From Psilocybe azurescens (taxonomy: Eukaryota > Basidiomycota > Agaricomycetes > Agaricales > Agrocybaceae): a stretch of 64,000 nt of DNA. The translations under genes were made by a program, and so were the position numbers. Within the stretch, counting starts at the first letter, position 1; every line of letters starts with the position of its first letter. Location: the NCBI GenBank assembly GCA_023853785.1, contig JAJIRX010000208.1:21629-85628 (forward strand), in the 5' to 3' direction. This document shows, in pieces, positions 21,532 to 33,165 of the stretch. The notes under the pieces are model-generated. The model was not told the origin of the DNA and made no database searches. It saw only the letters and a list, made by a program, of their open reading frames with translations.

Positions 21532-23231
21532 GCTGGGGCTGCGCCCCCAGACCCCACTCTGTCGGGCGCCTTCGCGCCTCCTCATTGATAAATAAATAAT
21601 ACCAATCACAATCATAATGTCTTTTAGGGAATGAGCTTCGCTCATCCCCCTTTTTATTGGCATTCTATACCTCATGAAAATAATAATAATAGCAGTCACT
21701 CTTGGGAATGAGCTGCACTCATCCCCCTCTTGCTTCACATCTCCTCACTCATATAATGTGGGAGGGGGATGAGCTGTGCTCATCCCCCTCCTCTACTTCA
21801 CAGTCTGCTCTACAGCTTGCTGGAGTTGCACTCTGCATCTCCATAGTCAAATTATATATACTCACAGTCAATAATACTGAACAAATACACAAATATATAT
21901 ATACACAGAACTCTACATTCTGTGTCCACTAAATATTTCTTTGCTTTAACAATCTCAAACTAAAATTTCAATCATATTACACCCACTCCAACTAATTCAC
22001 AGTATCTTTGCCACCATGCCTGTTTTAATATCCACATCCCTGCCTATGTCCACTCCCAATCAATCATCATCCTACTTTATATTTTATACAATACTCCACT
22101 ATACATCAACTATCCACAAATCACCTCATATGCACAGCACCTGCAGCACTGTACTATTTTAAATTTTATACCTTATACTCTTCTTCACAATCAAAATAGT
22201 ACTGCAAATTAATCACATTAATCTACAACCTATAGTGCTTTAAAATTTAAATCTCAATTCTCACACCCAATACTTAATAATGTATTCATTTTTACATGTG
22301 TAAAACACACTGGAGCTTTATCCTCAAATAAATAATTTTATTGTCTGTACAGTATTGTACACTGCTTATTTCCAATTACAAAATCATGTCTCAATGCTAT
22401 CTTTCCATCCACATCTTATTTAAATAGAACCAACACACCCCCAAATCCTCCTGCTGCTATATGCCTGCAGCACTGTATCATTTTAAAATTTATAGCTTAC
22501 ACTCTTCACAATTAAAATAGCTGCCCCCTCACCCCACTACATTTGTCCTGCAAATTAATCACTTTAATCTACAGCCCATAGTAATTAAAATTTACATGTT
22601 AATTCTCATGCACAATAGTTAACAGTGTCTATATTTTACCCATTACATTTGGAGTAAAGCACACTGCAGCTTCATCCTCAATTTTTTTTATCATCTGTAC
22701 TGTACTGGAGACTATTTATCTCCAATTACAAAACCATATCCCACTGCTATCTCTCTATATACATCTTTATTTAAACACTTTCACTCAGAGAAAACATGAT
22801 CACCCACCCATAGTTCATTCCACATCAACTTGTCCACTGTTCACAACATCCCTTGCTTGCAAATTTATTTCACAGTTTCCATTTCAACTTTGCAACTTTA
22901 TACAGTTGTTATACAAATGGCAAACAAACACAATATCTGTGGCCAGAAATGCTATTAAAATAGTCTTTAATGTATGTGGATTTATTGGCCCACTTGACCC
23001 TGGTGCCCACTGTACATATTTTTTTGTTTTTTAAACCACCCAGGTTATGGCTAATAGACATGTTCAGTGTAAGCATAAAATGTTTGTTAGCCTGTGGCAC
23101 CCATTTTATTGTTTGCCATCAGCCACTGATTGTTTGTTTCAAAAGCCCCCGCAGCACCGGCCCCAAAACACAGAGGTCTGCTTAATAATAATTAGTCATG
23201 CTTAAGTAATTTGCTCCTTCCTTTTTTAGAA

Positions 23232-23333
23232 AAACCGTCTCTTATATTATAGACAAGCTTTATGACCCGCCGCTACGCGTCGGGGGATTCGTTTCGCTCA
23301 CCCCCCCTGTGCTTCACGGCAGGGTCAACAGCT
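23232..23333. repeat. GC-rich end block of the element, second copy
   Basis: Second copy of the block at 21440, with few differences (GACAAGC for GACGAGC, GATTCGTTTCGCTC for GATTCGCTCGCTC). Lies about 110 bases inside the right end of the insertion. Confidence 0.8.
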
Positions 23334-23441
23334 TGTAGATAGTGTAGATACATTAACTTACAGTATATAAAGGCTCTGTAGGAGCTCATAGGATGTATGG
23401 AATAATTCTTAATTTCTTTCCTGCGCACACATATTTCAACA

Positions 23442-24093
23442 ATGATTGTTGAAGACCAAGAACTTCGCGGCTCTGTTCCTTCCACATTGGAGATATACCC
23501 CTCCTCGACTTCTGCCAACCTGTGGGCGTCTTTCGAACTTGGCGTACTCAAGGGTGTTATGCGATCACTCCATCCGGTGCCAAAATTCTTGAACACCGAA
23601 GTTTATTTTGAATACCGTGTCTATGAAGCAGGCGAGGACTGTATGACTTTCAGTGATGACAATCGTGCTATCTTGATTTTTCTTCCCGGAGGCCTTTTCG
23701 AAGGTAAGATAAACAAGGAGTGCTTCAGGGCGTTCAAAATATACGGCGCACTTAAAGTTCAGGGCGCCGATGGTAATCTAATAGGACGTAAAAGCGTTAC
23801 GCAGCAAAAGGAGGCCGTCAGTTCCTGGAAAGCGGATTTCAGGAGCATCAATTACCGCAATTACGAGATTGCAGGCTCTGAGAGGTGAGGCGGATGGAGC
23901 GGAGATACCGATGACGATAAGGCTTTTGAAAGCGATACCACAGATGGCAAACAAAAACGCAAAAGGTTGCCAACCTTCACAAGTTTATGAAAAGAACGAA
24001 GGATGATTTGAACGGCAAGGATGACTCCGATTCGGACAAGGACAAGGACATTGAAGATCTAGATAGCTTCGGATATGAATGCGAAGCTTTCTA
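23442..24093 (+). pseudogene. Family copy 3, 3' part
   Basis: Resumes right after the insertion with MIVEDQELRGSV and the C-terminal beta-rich domain: LEIYPSSTSANLWASFELG, VMRSLHPVPKFLNTEVYF, MTFSDDNRAILIFLPGGLF and SWKADFRSINYRNYEIAG. A TGA at 23886 ends the frame; beyond it DDDKAFESDTTDGKQKR and an acidic DSDSDKDKDIEDLDSFG still match copy 1, so more of the old gene remains to about 24093. The orphan frame 23442-23888 could be mistaken for a small gene. Confidence 0.82.
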
Positions 24094-25012
24094 ACCGAAT
24101 GCGCGTGAACGTAACCTTTATTTTTCTGTCCTCGTTCAAAATTAAACCAATGCACGAGTTTTAAAGTTCTTGATTTCATTCGTTACGACAATAGATTGAC
24201 AAGACCCAATAATACTTACCAATTGCGAAGTCGACGCCTGGCAGGGAGAATCTAGTCTAGTTCATATGTCCTCGAGGTGTTTGAGGATGGCAGGTATGAT
24301 ATAAATGAACAAATGAAATCTTATGCAAACTATCAGGGTCAATAGAAAAGGCGATATAAGTAAGCGGCATGCGCGCCCTGCGGGCGCAGCAGTCTTAAGC
24401 GCATAAGCGCCCGGCGGCCATCATTATGCTTTGATAACAACGCGACTCTGATCAAGAGGCTGTGAGCGCTGGTTCACCAAGAGTAAACCTCACTCGATCA
24501 CGAATCGCGACACAGCATGTCAGCGTTTTAAGTTCAGATCCACAAATAAAATGCCATAAATGATAAAATACATATTACTTTGCTTTTTTGCGGTTCCGCG
24601 AGTCTTAGCCCGGGCCGCTATGCTACTTCTGTTACATCCGAACTACAGCCGAGAGAAACTAGGGTAGGGGGTATTCTATAGATACCCAAGAGAATGCGAT
24701 GCGGGGTGGGGAAAGAATCCTACATACTTGGCTCCAGAGAGCCTCTACAACGAATGAAAATAATCAGTCCAATAAACCCATCCCGAAAATTGAAGATTAG
24801 TGGATAAGGTAGATGATAAGATATGTCGTGGTCTCCATGATACCCGCCGTGGCGTGGATGGCGGGCATGATCACATTGTGTGCGGGATGGTGTCCAACGG
24901 TGGCGAAGGCAGAATGGCGTTCGATCATATGGCCTGTATAGGTGACGTGAATGGCGGGCGGATTGCGGCAATCTCTCTTAGAAGGCAGAAAGATGTCAAT
25001 CCAGAAGAAAGT
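24094..25012. other. Intergenic region
   Basis: Contains a GC-rich palindromic patch near 24370-24420 (GCGCCCTGCGGGCGC and AAGCGCATAAGCGCCCGGCGG) in AT-rich surroundings. No gene or RNA recognised. Confidence 0.4.
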
Positions 25013-25738
25013 CTACGGCGTTGCGACATTAAGCTCCCAGATATCGGGCCCGCGCAACGTTCCAGAGAGGCCGGTGAAGCGAGTGTTTCCCATGAGGAGG
25101 TCAATTCTCTTGATGCCCTTTTGTTCCTCCTGCAGTCTGTCGACGGCAGTGCGAATTCTCGAACAACGGCGCCAGTACGCCTCATCAACGTACTTCCTCT
25201 CCGGTTCTGGAACATCTCGGTATTCGGATTCATGAATAGCGAGCCGCAACTCCGTGTAAAGCTTGAGCAAGACGTCTCTGACAGAGACGAATGAGCCCGG
25301 AACTGGTGGTGTTGGGTGTACTTCAATCTCATATTTGATGAGTGGATGGAATATGATGAGAGAGGGCATTGGAGGTGATGTTGCTGGTTCGGAAAAGGCA
25401 TGGGAGGGATAGTGCGTCTCTACGCTAGTCAGCGGAAGGGAGAGATCGTGCCAGATAGCAGGCTCCGAGTAGGGTGTGAATGCAAGCAGGAAGTGAATCT
25501 GCATCTGGTTCTGGATCGACGGGGTTGACGCAGCGACTTCTGGGTAAAGATCGAGCTGCTTTGCGTACGGCGTGCGTGGGTATACTGCTGACTGGCGCCC
25601 TTCATCGTCTGGTGGAGGTGTCAAAAGCTCTGGTGATGACGAGGAAGGGAGGGAAGAGTAAGAAAACGATGGCGAAGGGGTAGCACGGCCAGGCTCATAA
25701 GTTATGTTTGTTGATGCAAAGTGGACGCGTTTCGACAT
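25013..25738 (-). CDS. DUF6699-domain protein
   Basis: Single exon, 241 residues, ATG at 25738. The N-terminal 80 residues are Ser/Pro-rich and disordered. The C-terminal part has the DUF6699 pattern common in agaric genomes: WHDLSLPLTSVETHY, EPATSPPMPSLIIFHPLIKY, EIEVHP, FVSVRDVLLKLYTELRL, a RYWRRC-like charged helix (EAYWRRCSRIRTAVDRLQEE), and the closing GIKRIDLLMGNTRFTGLSG and IWELNV. Function of the family is unknown. No signal peptide or membrane segment. Intact. Confidence 0.86.
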   Translation of the reverse strand: MSKRVHFASTNITYEPGRATPSPSFSYSSLPSSSSPELLTPPPDDEGRQSAVYPRTPYAKQLDLYPEVAASTPSIQNQMQIHFLLAFTPYSEPAIWHDLSLPLTSVETHYPSHAFSEPATSPPMPSLIIFHPLIKYEIEVHPTPPVPGSFVSVRDVLLKLYTELRLAIHESEYRDVPEPERKYVDEAYWRRCSRIRTAVDRLQEEQKGIKRIDLLMGNTRFTGLSGTLRGPDIWELNVATP

Positions 25739-28340
25739 TGTAGAGGCGGACGGTGGGGATAGTGAGAAGGAAAGCTGGTCTAGGGTTTAGTACATATATA
25801 TGGTAACCGATGAGTTTTCAACGGATTCCACGCGTAACAAAATGACACCTAATGGGGATACCGAAATCGCCGGTCCCTTGATGGCTTCACCGGGCAGTGT
25901 CCAGTAGATTAACACAACACTATGTCGAGCGGCCAATGACGATTCTTGACTTGCAAAACTTTCGGGGAATAATTCAAGCCACCCTGTAAGTCCGGAGGAA
26001 CGAAGGGAAAAAACCAATAACAATATTCCCAGAATTTATTGCCTTCAAAAAGTTGCCCTAACTTGCTCGGCGGCGTGGAATGGCAGTCGAGACGAGGTGA
26101 GTGTCATCAGAGAGATGAGTAAATATAAGGGGAGATTGGCATATCAACAGTCAACGTTTCAGCTATGAACAGACTATAGGTGAGTAGTAGTTTACGTAAT
26201 ATCCACGAATAAAACTCACCCGTTGTCTTCACCAGCGAAGATAGTCTGCAGCACATGCCGCGCTCGAAGCCACATAACTCCCACAGGTGCGGCAGCAATT
26301 GATTTTCAGCGAGTAGTCTTGCTGAGGCCTTGAGAAAGAGAAAGAGAAAGTAAGATACTTAGCAACTTTCACAAATACGGTCAGACATTCATCGCATATT
26401 TATAAAAATTCGGCTTGCACAGAACGTCAGATGCAAGAGAAAGGATACATCGATCCGACTGAGCATCAGTATCATACTGAACGAAAACGCAAGGAAGACC
26501 GAGCCACCCCAGAGCATCGAACAAAGGAAGGATGTCGGCCGGATAACTGGGTCGCAATGGTATGATACCGCAGATAATGCGAAATTTGATTGCTTACATT
26601 GTTAACAAAGACAATAGCAGTTTGCCCAGCGCCGTCTAGCCTCGGATCGCCTTTTTGCGCCGCTTGAAACATCCATAACGGTTGTTACATGTATAACTCC
26701 TGTAGAACGTCGGCGATTACCGTGTTCAGCTTTCCGGGGTGTCCATAGGGTGGGTTTTGGGGTAGAAAAGGCCTAAGAAATGTTCAGAGAAAGGGATACC
26801 TACGACAGTTTAGTATAGTGAATACTGGTAGTCAAGGATAGAGAAGAAGAATCGCTTATGGGCGTTATCGTGATGGGGGTGCCTCGAGGCATTAGAATGA
26901 GGTGAATGTGGTTCATTTTGCATCACGTGCATCGCTGTGAGCGTGCGTCGGAGTTGAGCGTCTCATTTCCCATTGGTATCACAGTCTATCACAGTCCACA
27001 ACCGCAACCAATTGCTCTGAGGTTAGGGTACAGGTTTCGCTACTCATTTAGGGCAACTGTTTCTGCAGGATACGAGACTTGATTCTGTTGGACATTGTTG
27101 GGAAATTACATTGACGCTGGTGAGGACACACAGTTGACACAGTTCAAACTTCGAACTAGTTGACAAGATTAAAACAGCGAAAAGCAATGTGATAACATTA
27201 CTTTAAGACTAAATCTGGAGTGACTTGGTAGTAGGTTCATCTGCTTATAACTTTCACATTGACTTGTTCATACATGATAGCGCTGATCTAGTGACATTGC
27301 CTAATGAGCACAGCAACAACTTTGGCAATTAATTCACTCAGCGCTGGTGGATCTAAATGATTCCGTTAAAGCAGCTTTATAGCAAGCTTGAAGAGTTTAC
27401 TGTTTCTAATTTCAAGGCAACAACCCGGGTATGAAAGCTACTTGTTTCCATCAAGAAATTCCCAGTCAAATACATCGTTTCTCTTTGTAAGCCGGTACAC
27501 CAAACGGATGTTTAGACCATTATCTCATGTCATCTTGCTCGTGGATACACCGAGTGGTGCTGGCCCATGTCTTGGCGGCGCTTGCTATTGGGCCGTGTGC
27601 AAGGCTCTCTCTGTTGCCACCGACGCCGAGACAGCGGGGGAACAATCCCACCCGTACGCTTTGCGGAATATGTAGTGTATGAGAGTCTGAGCCTTATGGT
27701 TGATTAGAAATCAGATCAAGACCGGCTCTGTACGCTCGTAGATGCAAAACTACGAAAAAAAAAAAATTACGTAGGCATCTACAACCATTTAAGGACCATC
27801 GCTCTGAAACGGCACCCTCAATCTCTGGTGAGCTCATAGGTGATCACCGTCATCCAATAGTGTTTATCTCATCTCAAGACATATATAGCTTTCATAAAAG
27901 CTGATAACGTGCGTTAGTCTTTTACTCGTTTTCAAGATGCTGCCTGGAGGAGACCTCGAGACGCGTGTATTTTTAACTTTGAACGTATTTTTAGAATGAA
28001 GTACTTCAAGACGCGCTTTTACTCCAACCTGGCATTCGAAGCTTTGAAAACGCGATGGTAGCACAAAAAGATGCGTTGTCAAATGACCATCGGCACGAGG
28101 TATGCTCGTAAAGGATGTTTTTTCTCTTTACTTTTCACGACACTGTACGTATCGCGGCTCCTGGACGGTCCGCTAATTCTCCGAAGGAAGACTTCTGAAT
28201 GCCAGCAGCTCTACGTTATTAAGAAGCAACATGGGCCCTGAGCAAGGCGATAACGCCTCGAGTTATCTCTTCATTCGCCACCGTCAGTCCCTGAGTTTAC
28301 CTCAAGGAGATCTCTGATATCTCGAACCATACGTGCGATA
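25739..28340. other. Long gene-poor stretch with one possible small gene
   Basis: The best candidate is on the minus strand from an ATG near 26672: MFQAAQKGDPRLDGAGQTAI, a donor GTAAGC near 26595, then protein-like reading YPADILPLFDALGWLGL to a stop near 26388; the splice phases do not quite fit and I do not know the family. Short frames elsewhere (26107-26298 -, 27388-27675 +, 28271-28546 -) look like chance, the last overlapping the GH5 signal peptide in antisense. An A-run lies near 27755. Confidence 0.35.
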
Positions 28341-30738
28341 ATGAAACTTTTTCTGGCCTTCTGCACTCTTCTGTCAGGGATTGCCAGCACAGCAGCGGCA
28401 GGGCAGAGCACCGTCTCCCCTTCCGAAAGGATTTGCCACGCAAAAAATGGGAAGTTTGAAGTAGATGGCAAACCCTTGGTGATTCTACGAACCTCCTCAA
28501 CGGTTAATTTGCGTTGCTGATCACATAATTTTATTCTTCTAGGCATTTGTAGGCGCTAATTCATATGTCAGTCAAACTTGCCTACTAATACACTTTCTGC
28601 AACATTTTAACATTTGATATGGCTATGTAAATAGTGGCTACCCCTTTGACATCCCAAGACGATGTTCGCGCCACTTTCAAGGAGATGCAGAGTGCAGGCG
28701 TCAAAGTTCTTCGTACATGGGTAAGTCATCTACACTGATCCCTGAATGCCCCGAGGCAGAAATATTTGTACACCAGGGTTTCAACGCAATTAACGGCTCA
28801 GAGTTAGCGGGAGCTAAGGAATCTGGTTTAACTTACTATCAAGTATGTTAGTTTCTTCGGGCCTCTTCCCCACCAGAAAGCTGTCTACTTACTAAATATC
28901 TACTAGGTATGGAACTCTGACACATGGGAGCTCAATGACGGACCTCAAGGCCTGGAAAGATTGGACTTTGTTGTCAAGACGGCTGGGGACTTTGGAATCA
29001 AGATCATCCTCGCTTTCACGAATAACTGGTAATTTTTAGAACACTTTCTTTAGGGTGGGGTACGGAGTAAGCTCTCGATCTAACCAACGAAGCTACACAC
29101 ATTTTTACTTAAGAGTACTATAGGGATCTGAACTTTACATCAACTGGATAGCAGGCGCTGGTAACACTCACGACGTCTTCTACACCAACCCCAAGATCGT
29201 CGCTTCTTTCCGTCCGTATCTTCAACACAATCTGAGTGTCTTTTCATTTTCATTGACCAAGAATCATATTATCATATTTAGAACGCTACGTCACCACCAT
29301 TGTAAACCGATATAAATCCTCTCCCAACATCTTCGCGTGGGAGATGATGAACGAAGCACGATGCTTAGGGGACCTCTCCGCCGGTCCGAATTGCGTCCCG
29401 GGCACGGAGCTTCTAACGAAGTGGTACAAGCAGCAATCGGACTTTGTCCGGTCCCTGTAAGTCGTGTTTGGTCTTCTACACAGCATCCTCTTTCAGTAAG
29501 ATGAATTAACTGATGTCGTTAAAATAGAGACCCCTTCCATATGATCACAACGGGAGGCGAAGGCCATTTCTTCAAGAAGAACCAGAATATTGGATTTTGG
29601 TTCGACGGGCAGTTCGTCTCGGATTACAACTTCAACGGGCAAGGTAAGCAAGGCCAAAGCCTCTTTGGCCATCTCACACCCGAGGAGAGAGTGATGGAAC
29701 CATGACTTATGTTGTTTACTGGCAGCCGGCGAGGACTTTGACGAGGAGCTATTCCTTGATAACATCGATTTTGGCACGTATCATTTGTACCCACAGACTT
29801 GGTGAGCTAGTCAATTTGCACTTGATAAGATCCACGTGGCTCAAACTCTCATAAATAGGTACCCGCAACTGGTAAGATGAACTTATTAATTAAATATAAA
29901 ATTAGGCTGACTTTACGTATCGCGGCGCAGGATATTGCAGGGTCGAACTTCAGCGTCAAAGACTGGGGACTCATGTGGATCCAGATGCACGCAGATTGTA
30001 CGCCGCTCTGGAATCTATATACTGCGTTGTGCAAATTACGTGCTCACATCTGCCAATTTATTCATTAGCCGCCAAAAAGGCAAACAAGCCTGTCATACTT
30101 GAAGAATTTGGATTGAATGGGATCCGTATGTCATAATTCTTGCCTCGTTCCTTGTTTTCTCTGACTTACTGCAAACGGACGGCAGAAAATAAGTCGGATA
30201 TATACCCTGCATGGGTCGATCTAGCGCTGAAAACACAACATGCGTGAGTTTTTACATAAATTCATTCTGTACTACGGCTGAGTGGTCTCTTTAATTCTCG
30301 TAGCGGGTATGCAGAGTCTCTTAACTCAAAGATGATCTTTCGTGCTAAATAAAATATTGACAACTCAAAGAATCATGCCCTGGCAATTCGGGATGCTTGG
30401 TTTGAAAGAAGACAACGGGAACCGACTCATCAAATATGCAGATGCTCTCATAAATGGCGTATGTGCTTTTCGTCTTCTACCTCTTTCACATATCTTACAT
30501 AAAATTCCCTCGTTGCTTGGCTTGGTAGGCATCTCCCAATGACGGTAAGCATTTATTGAGCTTGATGACAAATTTCTGTCACTCACTAAATATTATGCAG
30601 GCTTGGCCATATACCACAATCAAACTTCCGTGTGGGACATATTCACGTGCGTGCATGTTTACGAAATGTCGTTAGAAGGTCTTTAACTTGAATCGTCATA
30701 GAAATGCGGCAAAAATCCAAGCCAGTCGCTCGGGATAA
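28341..30738 (+). CDS. Secreted GH5 glycoside hydrolase, mannanase-like
   Basis: Family GH5 enzyme related to endo-beta-1,4-mannanases, probably acting on plant or fungal mannans outside the cell. ATG at 28341 gives a signal peptide (MKLFLAFCTLLSGIASTAAA). Blocks in order: KNGKFEVDGKPL, FVGANSYW, TSQDDVRATFKEMQSAGVKV, RTWGFNAINGSE, WNSDTWELNDGPQGLERLDF, KIILAFTNNW, GSELYINWIAGAGNTHD, FAWEMMNEARC (catalytic acid/base Glu), DPFHMITTGGEGHFF, DFGTYHLYPQTWYPQL, NFSVKDWGLMWIQMHAD, KPVILEEFGLNG (nucleophile Glu), PWQFGMLGL and a C-terminal IYHNQTSVWDIF. At least a dozen introns. Odd points: after YW the frame breaks in CCCC (28641-28644); one apparent intron near 29029-29053 is only 25 bases and is followed by a 13-base exon. 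So it may be decaying or carry a sequencing slip. Confidence 0.85.
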
Positions 30739-32068
30739 AATCTTCAGCCTAAGGAGAGAAATTATGAAATTTCTAGGGTTATTTTAACACTCTATGCCCT
30801 GCTGTATATTACCAGAAGCGTTGCTGCTTAACCACACATGGTAATAAAACTACGTTTAACAGCGCTGTTGGAGCACTTAACGCATTTTCATCGTTAACAA
30901 CAAGTAAGCCGCAGCAAGCCATCCATCATGCCTACTAGTCAGCCACACTGATCTGCTAGTGAGATCTTTCAGCTGATGTAGGGTTTTTAGTGAACCAGAA
31001 GCAAAGTCAGCTTTGCAGAAAAGGGGATGGCAGTGGTGATCAGATGCCGAAGAATGGACGAACACGGAAGTTCTATCAGTGATCACAGATCACATACCCC
31101 AAGGGAGTCTTCCTATTCCGGTAATGTGGCGCATCTCCAATTCCAAAGTAGACGGTACGATTGGGGTTACGGGAAGGGCTTCAATTCATACTTTTGCATT
31201 CACAGTTGACGCCTGAATCTGAGAAACCTGAGTCCGATTGATAGTGGGGTTGAATAACACAGTATCAATTATGATGCGTTGTTCATGTCGTGCGAACAAC
31301 ATATCTATTACCCTTCCTCATTAGGCTTGCATAACTTTAATTTTCCCCTATCAACCCCATCAGACCCCATCATACTAACTCGGCTCACCGGCTCATAGGC
31401 GCCTGCTATGGCTTCTTCAATAACGTTCTCCGTTCCAAAAATAAAGTACGAATGTTCTCTGCAGACGCAAAAGCACTACAATGGTCTGAAGAAGTAGCGA
31501 CGAAGCAGGGGCTGTGACAGTTTATGCAATGGATTGGAGCCATGATAAAGATTCACAATATAGTAGTGGGAGAGCAGTAGATAGTAGTCCACGCCTTATA
31601 GTCAAAAATATCGTTCACCGCCCCATGTCCCAACGGTCTGGCGTCCACAGACAGCTCCAATGCGAGTTCTTTCGGTTTCTGCCGTCTCTTCTGAGTAATG
31701 GAACCTGCCTTAGCATAAGGCAGACCAATTATAAACAGTTAGAGTGACCCCAGATTCTGCCCCTTGTCGCATCGAGTAGTTCATCGTCATTGACTGATAG
31801 TACTACAGGTGTCTAAAGTAAGAAAATCACAGGAGAATACGCACTTCTGGTATAGAAACAGTTCACCGAGCGTGATGGAACCATTATTGTGCTTTATTTA
31901 CACTGAACCTTGCATTACAACCTGAATGTTTGGAGCTGCGGTTTACGAGGAAGCGAATTTCGATGTATTTACGAGTCCTGAAGTGGACTTATCTTGCTTG
32001 CACGTTTATTTGAGCTGAGCTTCACGCGGACTCCGGTGATCTTGTGTAAAAATTTGATACTCGAAAGA
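30739..32068. other. Intergenic region
   Basis: No gene family, RNA or repeat recognised. Several 60-77 codon open frames (for example 31514-31747 +) have no protein character. Confidence 0.4.
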
Positions 32069-32076
32069 TATAAAAG
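32069..32076 (+). promoter_or_regulatory. TATA box of the small secreted protein gene
   Basis: TATAAAAG lies 140 bases upstream of the ATG at 32209; the intervening leader is C/A-rich (ACCACCACACAG, CCAACAATG), as in strongly expressed fungal genes. The match to consensus is perfect. Confidence 0.65.
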
Positions 32077-32208
32077 ACGCTGACTGTACGCCCAAACTCC
32101 CCAGTTCAGACATCGTTTACTACACTGTAAGCAACACCTACCTGCCATCACCACCACACAGTTACTCACAGCCCACTCCAACAGACCGAACAACAATCGC
32201 AACCAACA

Positions 32209-32454
32209 ATGAGATTCTTCATCCTAGCAGCTCTCTTTGCCGCTGTTGCTTTCGCTTCTCCCGCAGAGGACACCAATGCCGTCAAAGAGCCCCTCGGTAA
32301 CCCCCATGCTACTGGAATCGGTTGGTGCCACTGGGAACCACTCTGCTCTGGGACCTGCCCGGAGGGATACTTTGAAGTCGACCGCAACCGATGCGGCGAT
32401 CTTCTCCTTCCGTGCTGCGAGGTAGGAACCAGGGCTTTCTGCTGCCTGGGATGA
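32209..32454 (+). CDS. Small secreted cysteine-rich protein, 81 residues
   Basis: Single exon. Residues 1-17 (MRFFILAALFAAVAFAS) form a clear signal peptide. The mature part of about 64 residues has eight cysteines at 40, 46, 50, 62, 69, 70, 78 and 79, including two CC pairs, enough for four disulfides. Length, secretion signal and cysteine content fit the small secreted proteins that basidiomycetes release, some of which are effectors or antimicrobial; the cysteine spacing is not that of a hydrophobin (which has CC pairs at positions 2-3 and 6-7). I do not recognise a family, so no function is given. A good TATA box and ATG context (ACCAACAATG) support expression. Confidence 0.82.
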   Translation: MRFFILAALFAAVAFASPAEDTNAVKEPLGNPHATGIGWCHWEPLCSGTCPEGYFEVDRNRCGDLLLPCCEVGTRAFCCLG

Positions 32455-33165
32455 GAAGATTAGCCTGGTAGGTCCATTATTTTATGTGGATTTGGAAAGG
32501 TTGTGCTTGACGACTCACGAGCAACTTAATCTGACCAGCTAATAAAACTCGCGAGAAAGAAAGAAAGAATCTTGCTTCGAGTATAAAACAAATAATGCGA
32601 AATTTAAATTTAAATTGAATTGAATTGGCAGAAAACCCAGCGGAGAGAAAAAAAATTGAACTCTCAAGTTCGTTTTTTGTTACAGATTGAGCTAGATTAA
32701 GCTAGAACAGGGTGATAAAAACAGAGACTCAAGACATTACTGCTTGGTCGCAGAACATACTATTACGAAGCTGACTCTAGCCAGATATGTCTGTCTTCCA
32801 ATTTGACCGATGATCAGCTTATAGGCGCCTGTCGTGACTCCAACATTCAATGGCCATCCTGCTTTCCGAAATAGCACATGAACGTTGGAAATGGGAACTG
32901 GGATGAATTAGCAAGATATAAATGACAATTTACACGATACAACGCCCTCCAAAAACATCAATAACAATATACACATACAACAAAGCCTTAATTTAATGGC
33001 TTATAATCTACTCATCTACCCCAGCCAGCAGCAGTGCAACGTATGTAGCAGCATCTACAATACAGTGCCTTCAACAAACCAGCAGTTTAGCTCGCGCCAC
33101 TCCAACGAACCACTAAAAACCCAAACTCTCTCAAAAAATACAAGCAACCACATCAATCCGAAAAC
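32455..33165. other. Intergenic region
   Basis: Contains the 3' end of the secreted protein gene (AATAAAAC near 32541) and, near 33180-33240, the C/T-rich start of the next gene's tail. No other feature seen. Confidence 0.4.

Larger units (their letters stand above)
19703..23441. mobile_element. AT-rich non-coding insertion, about 3.74 kb, 10 bp target duplication
   Basis: ATGATTGTTG occurs at 19693-19702 and again at 23442-23451; joining across the element restores the family reading EAPMIVEDQE, so the insertion is certain. There is no long open frame. Inside are two related halves (about 19805-21540 and 21843-23335), each with the same order of AT-rich blocks and the same GC-rich end block. 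Between them lie three GGGAATGAGC...GCTCATCCCC inverted motifs. No terminal inverted repeat or LTR is evident. A 9-11 bp duplication is typical of Mutator-like elements, but ends do not support that; class unknown. Confidence 0.82.

Noticed and set aside
28271..28546. Minus-strand 91-codon frame
   Set aside because: Antisense to the GH5 signal peptide and first exon, which is strongly supported.
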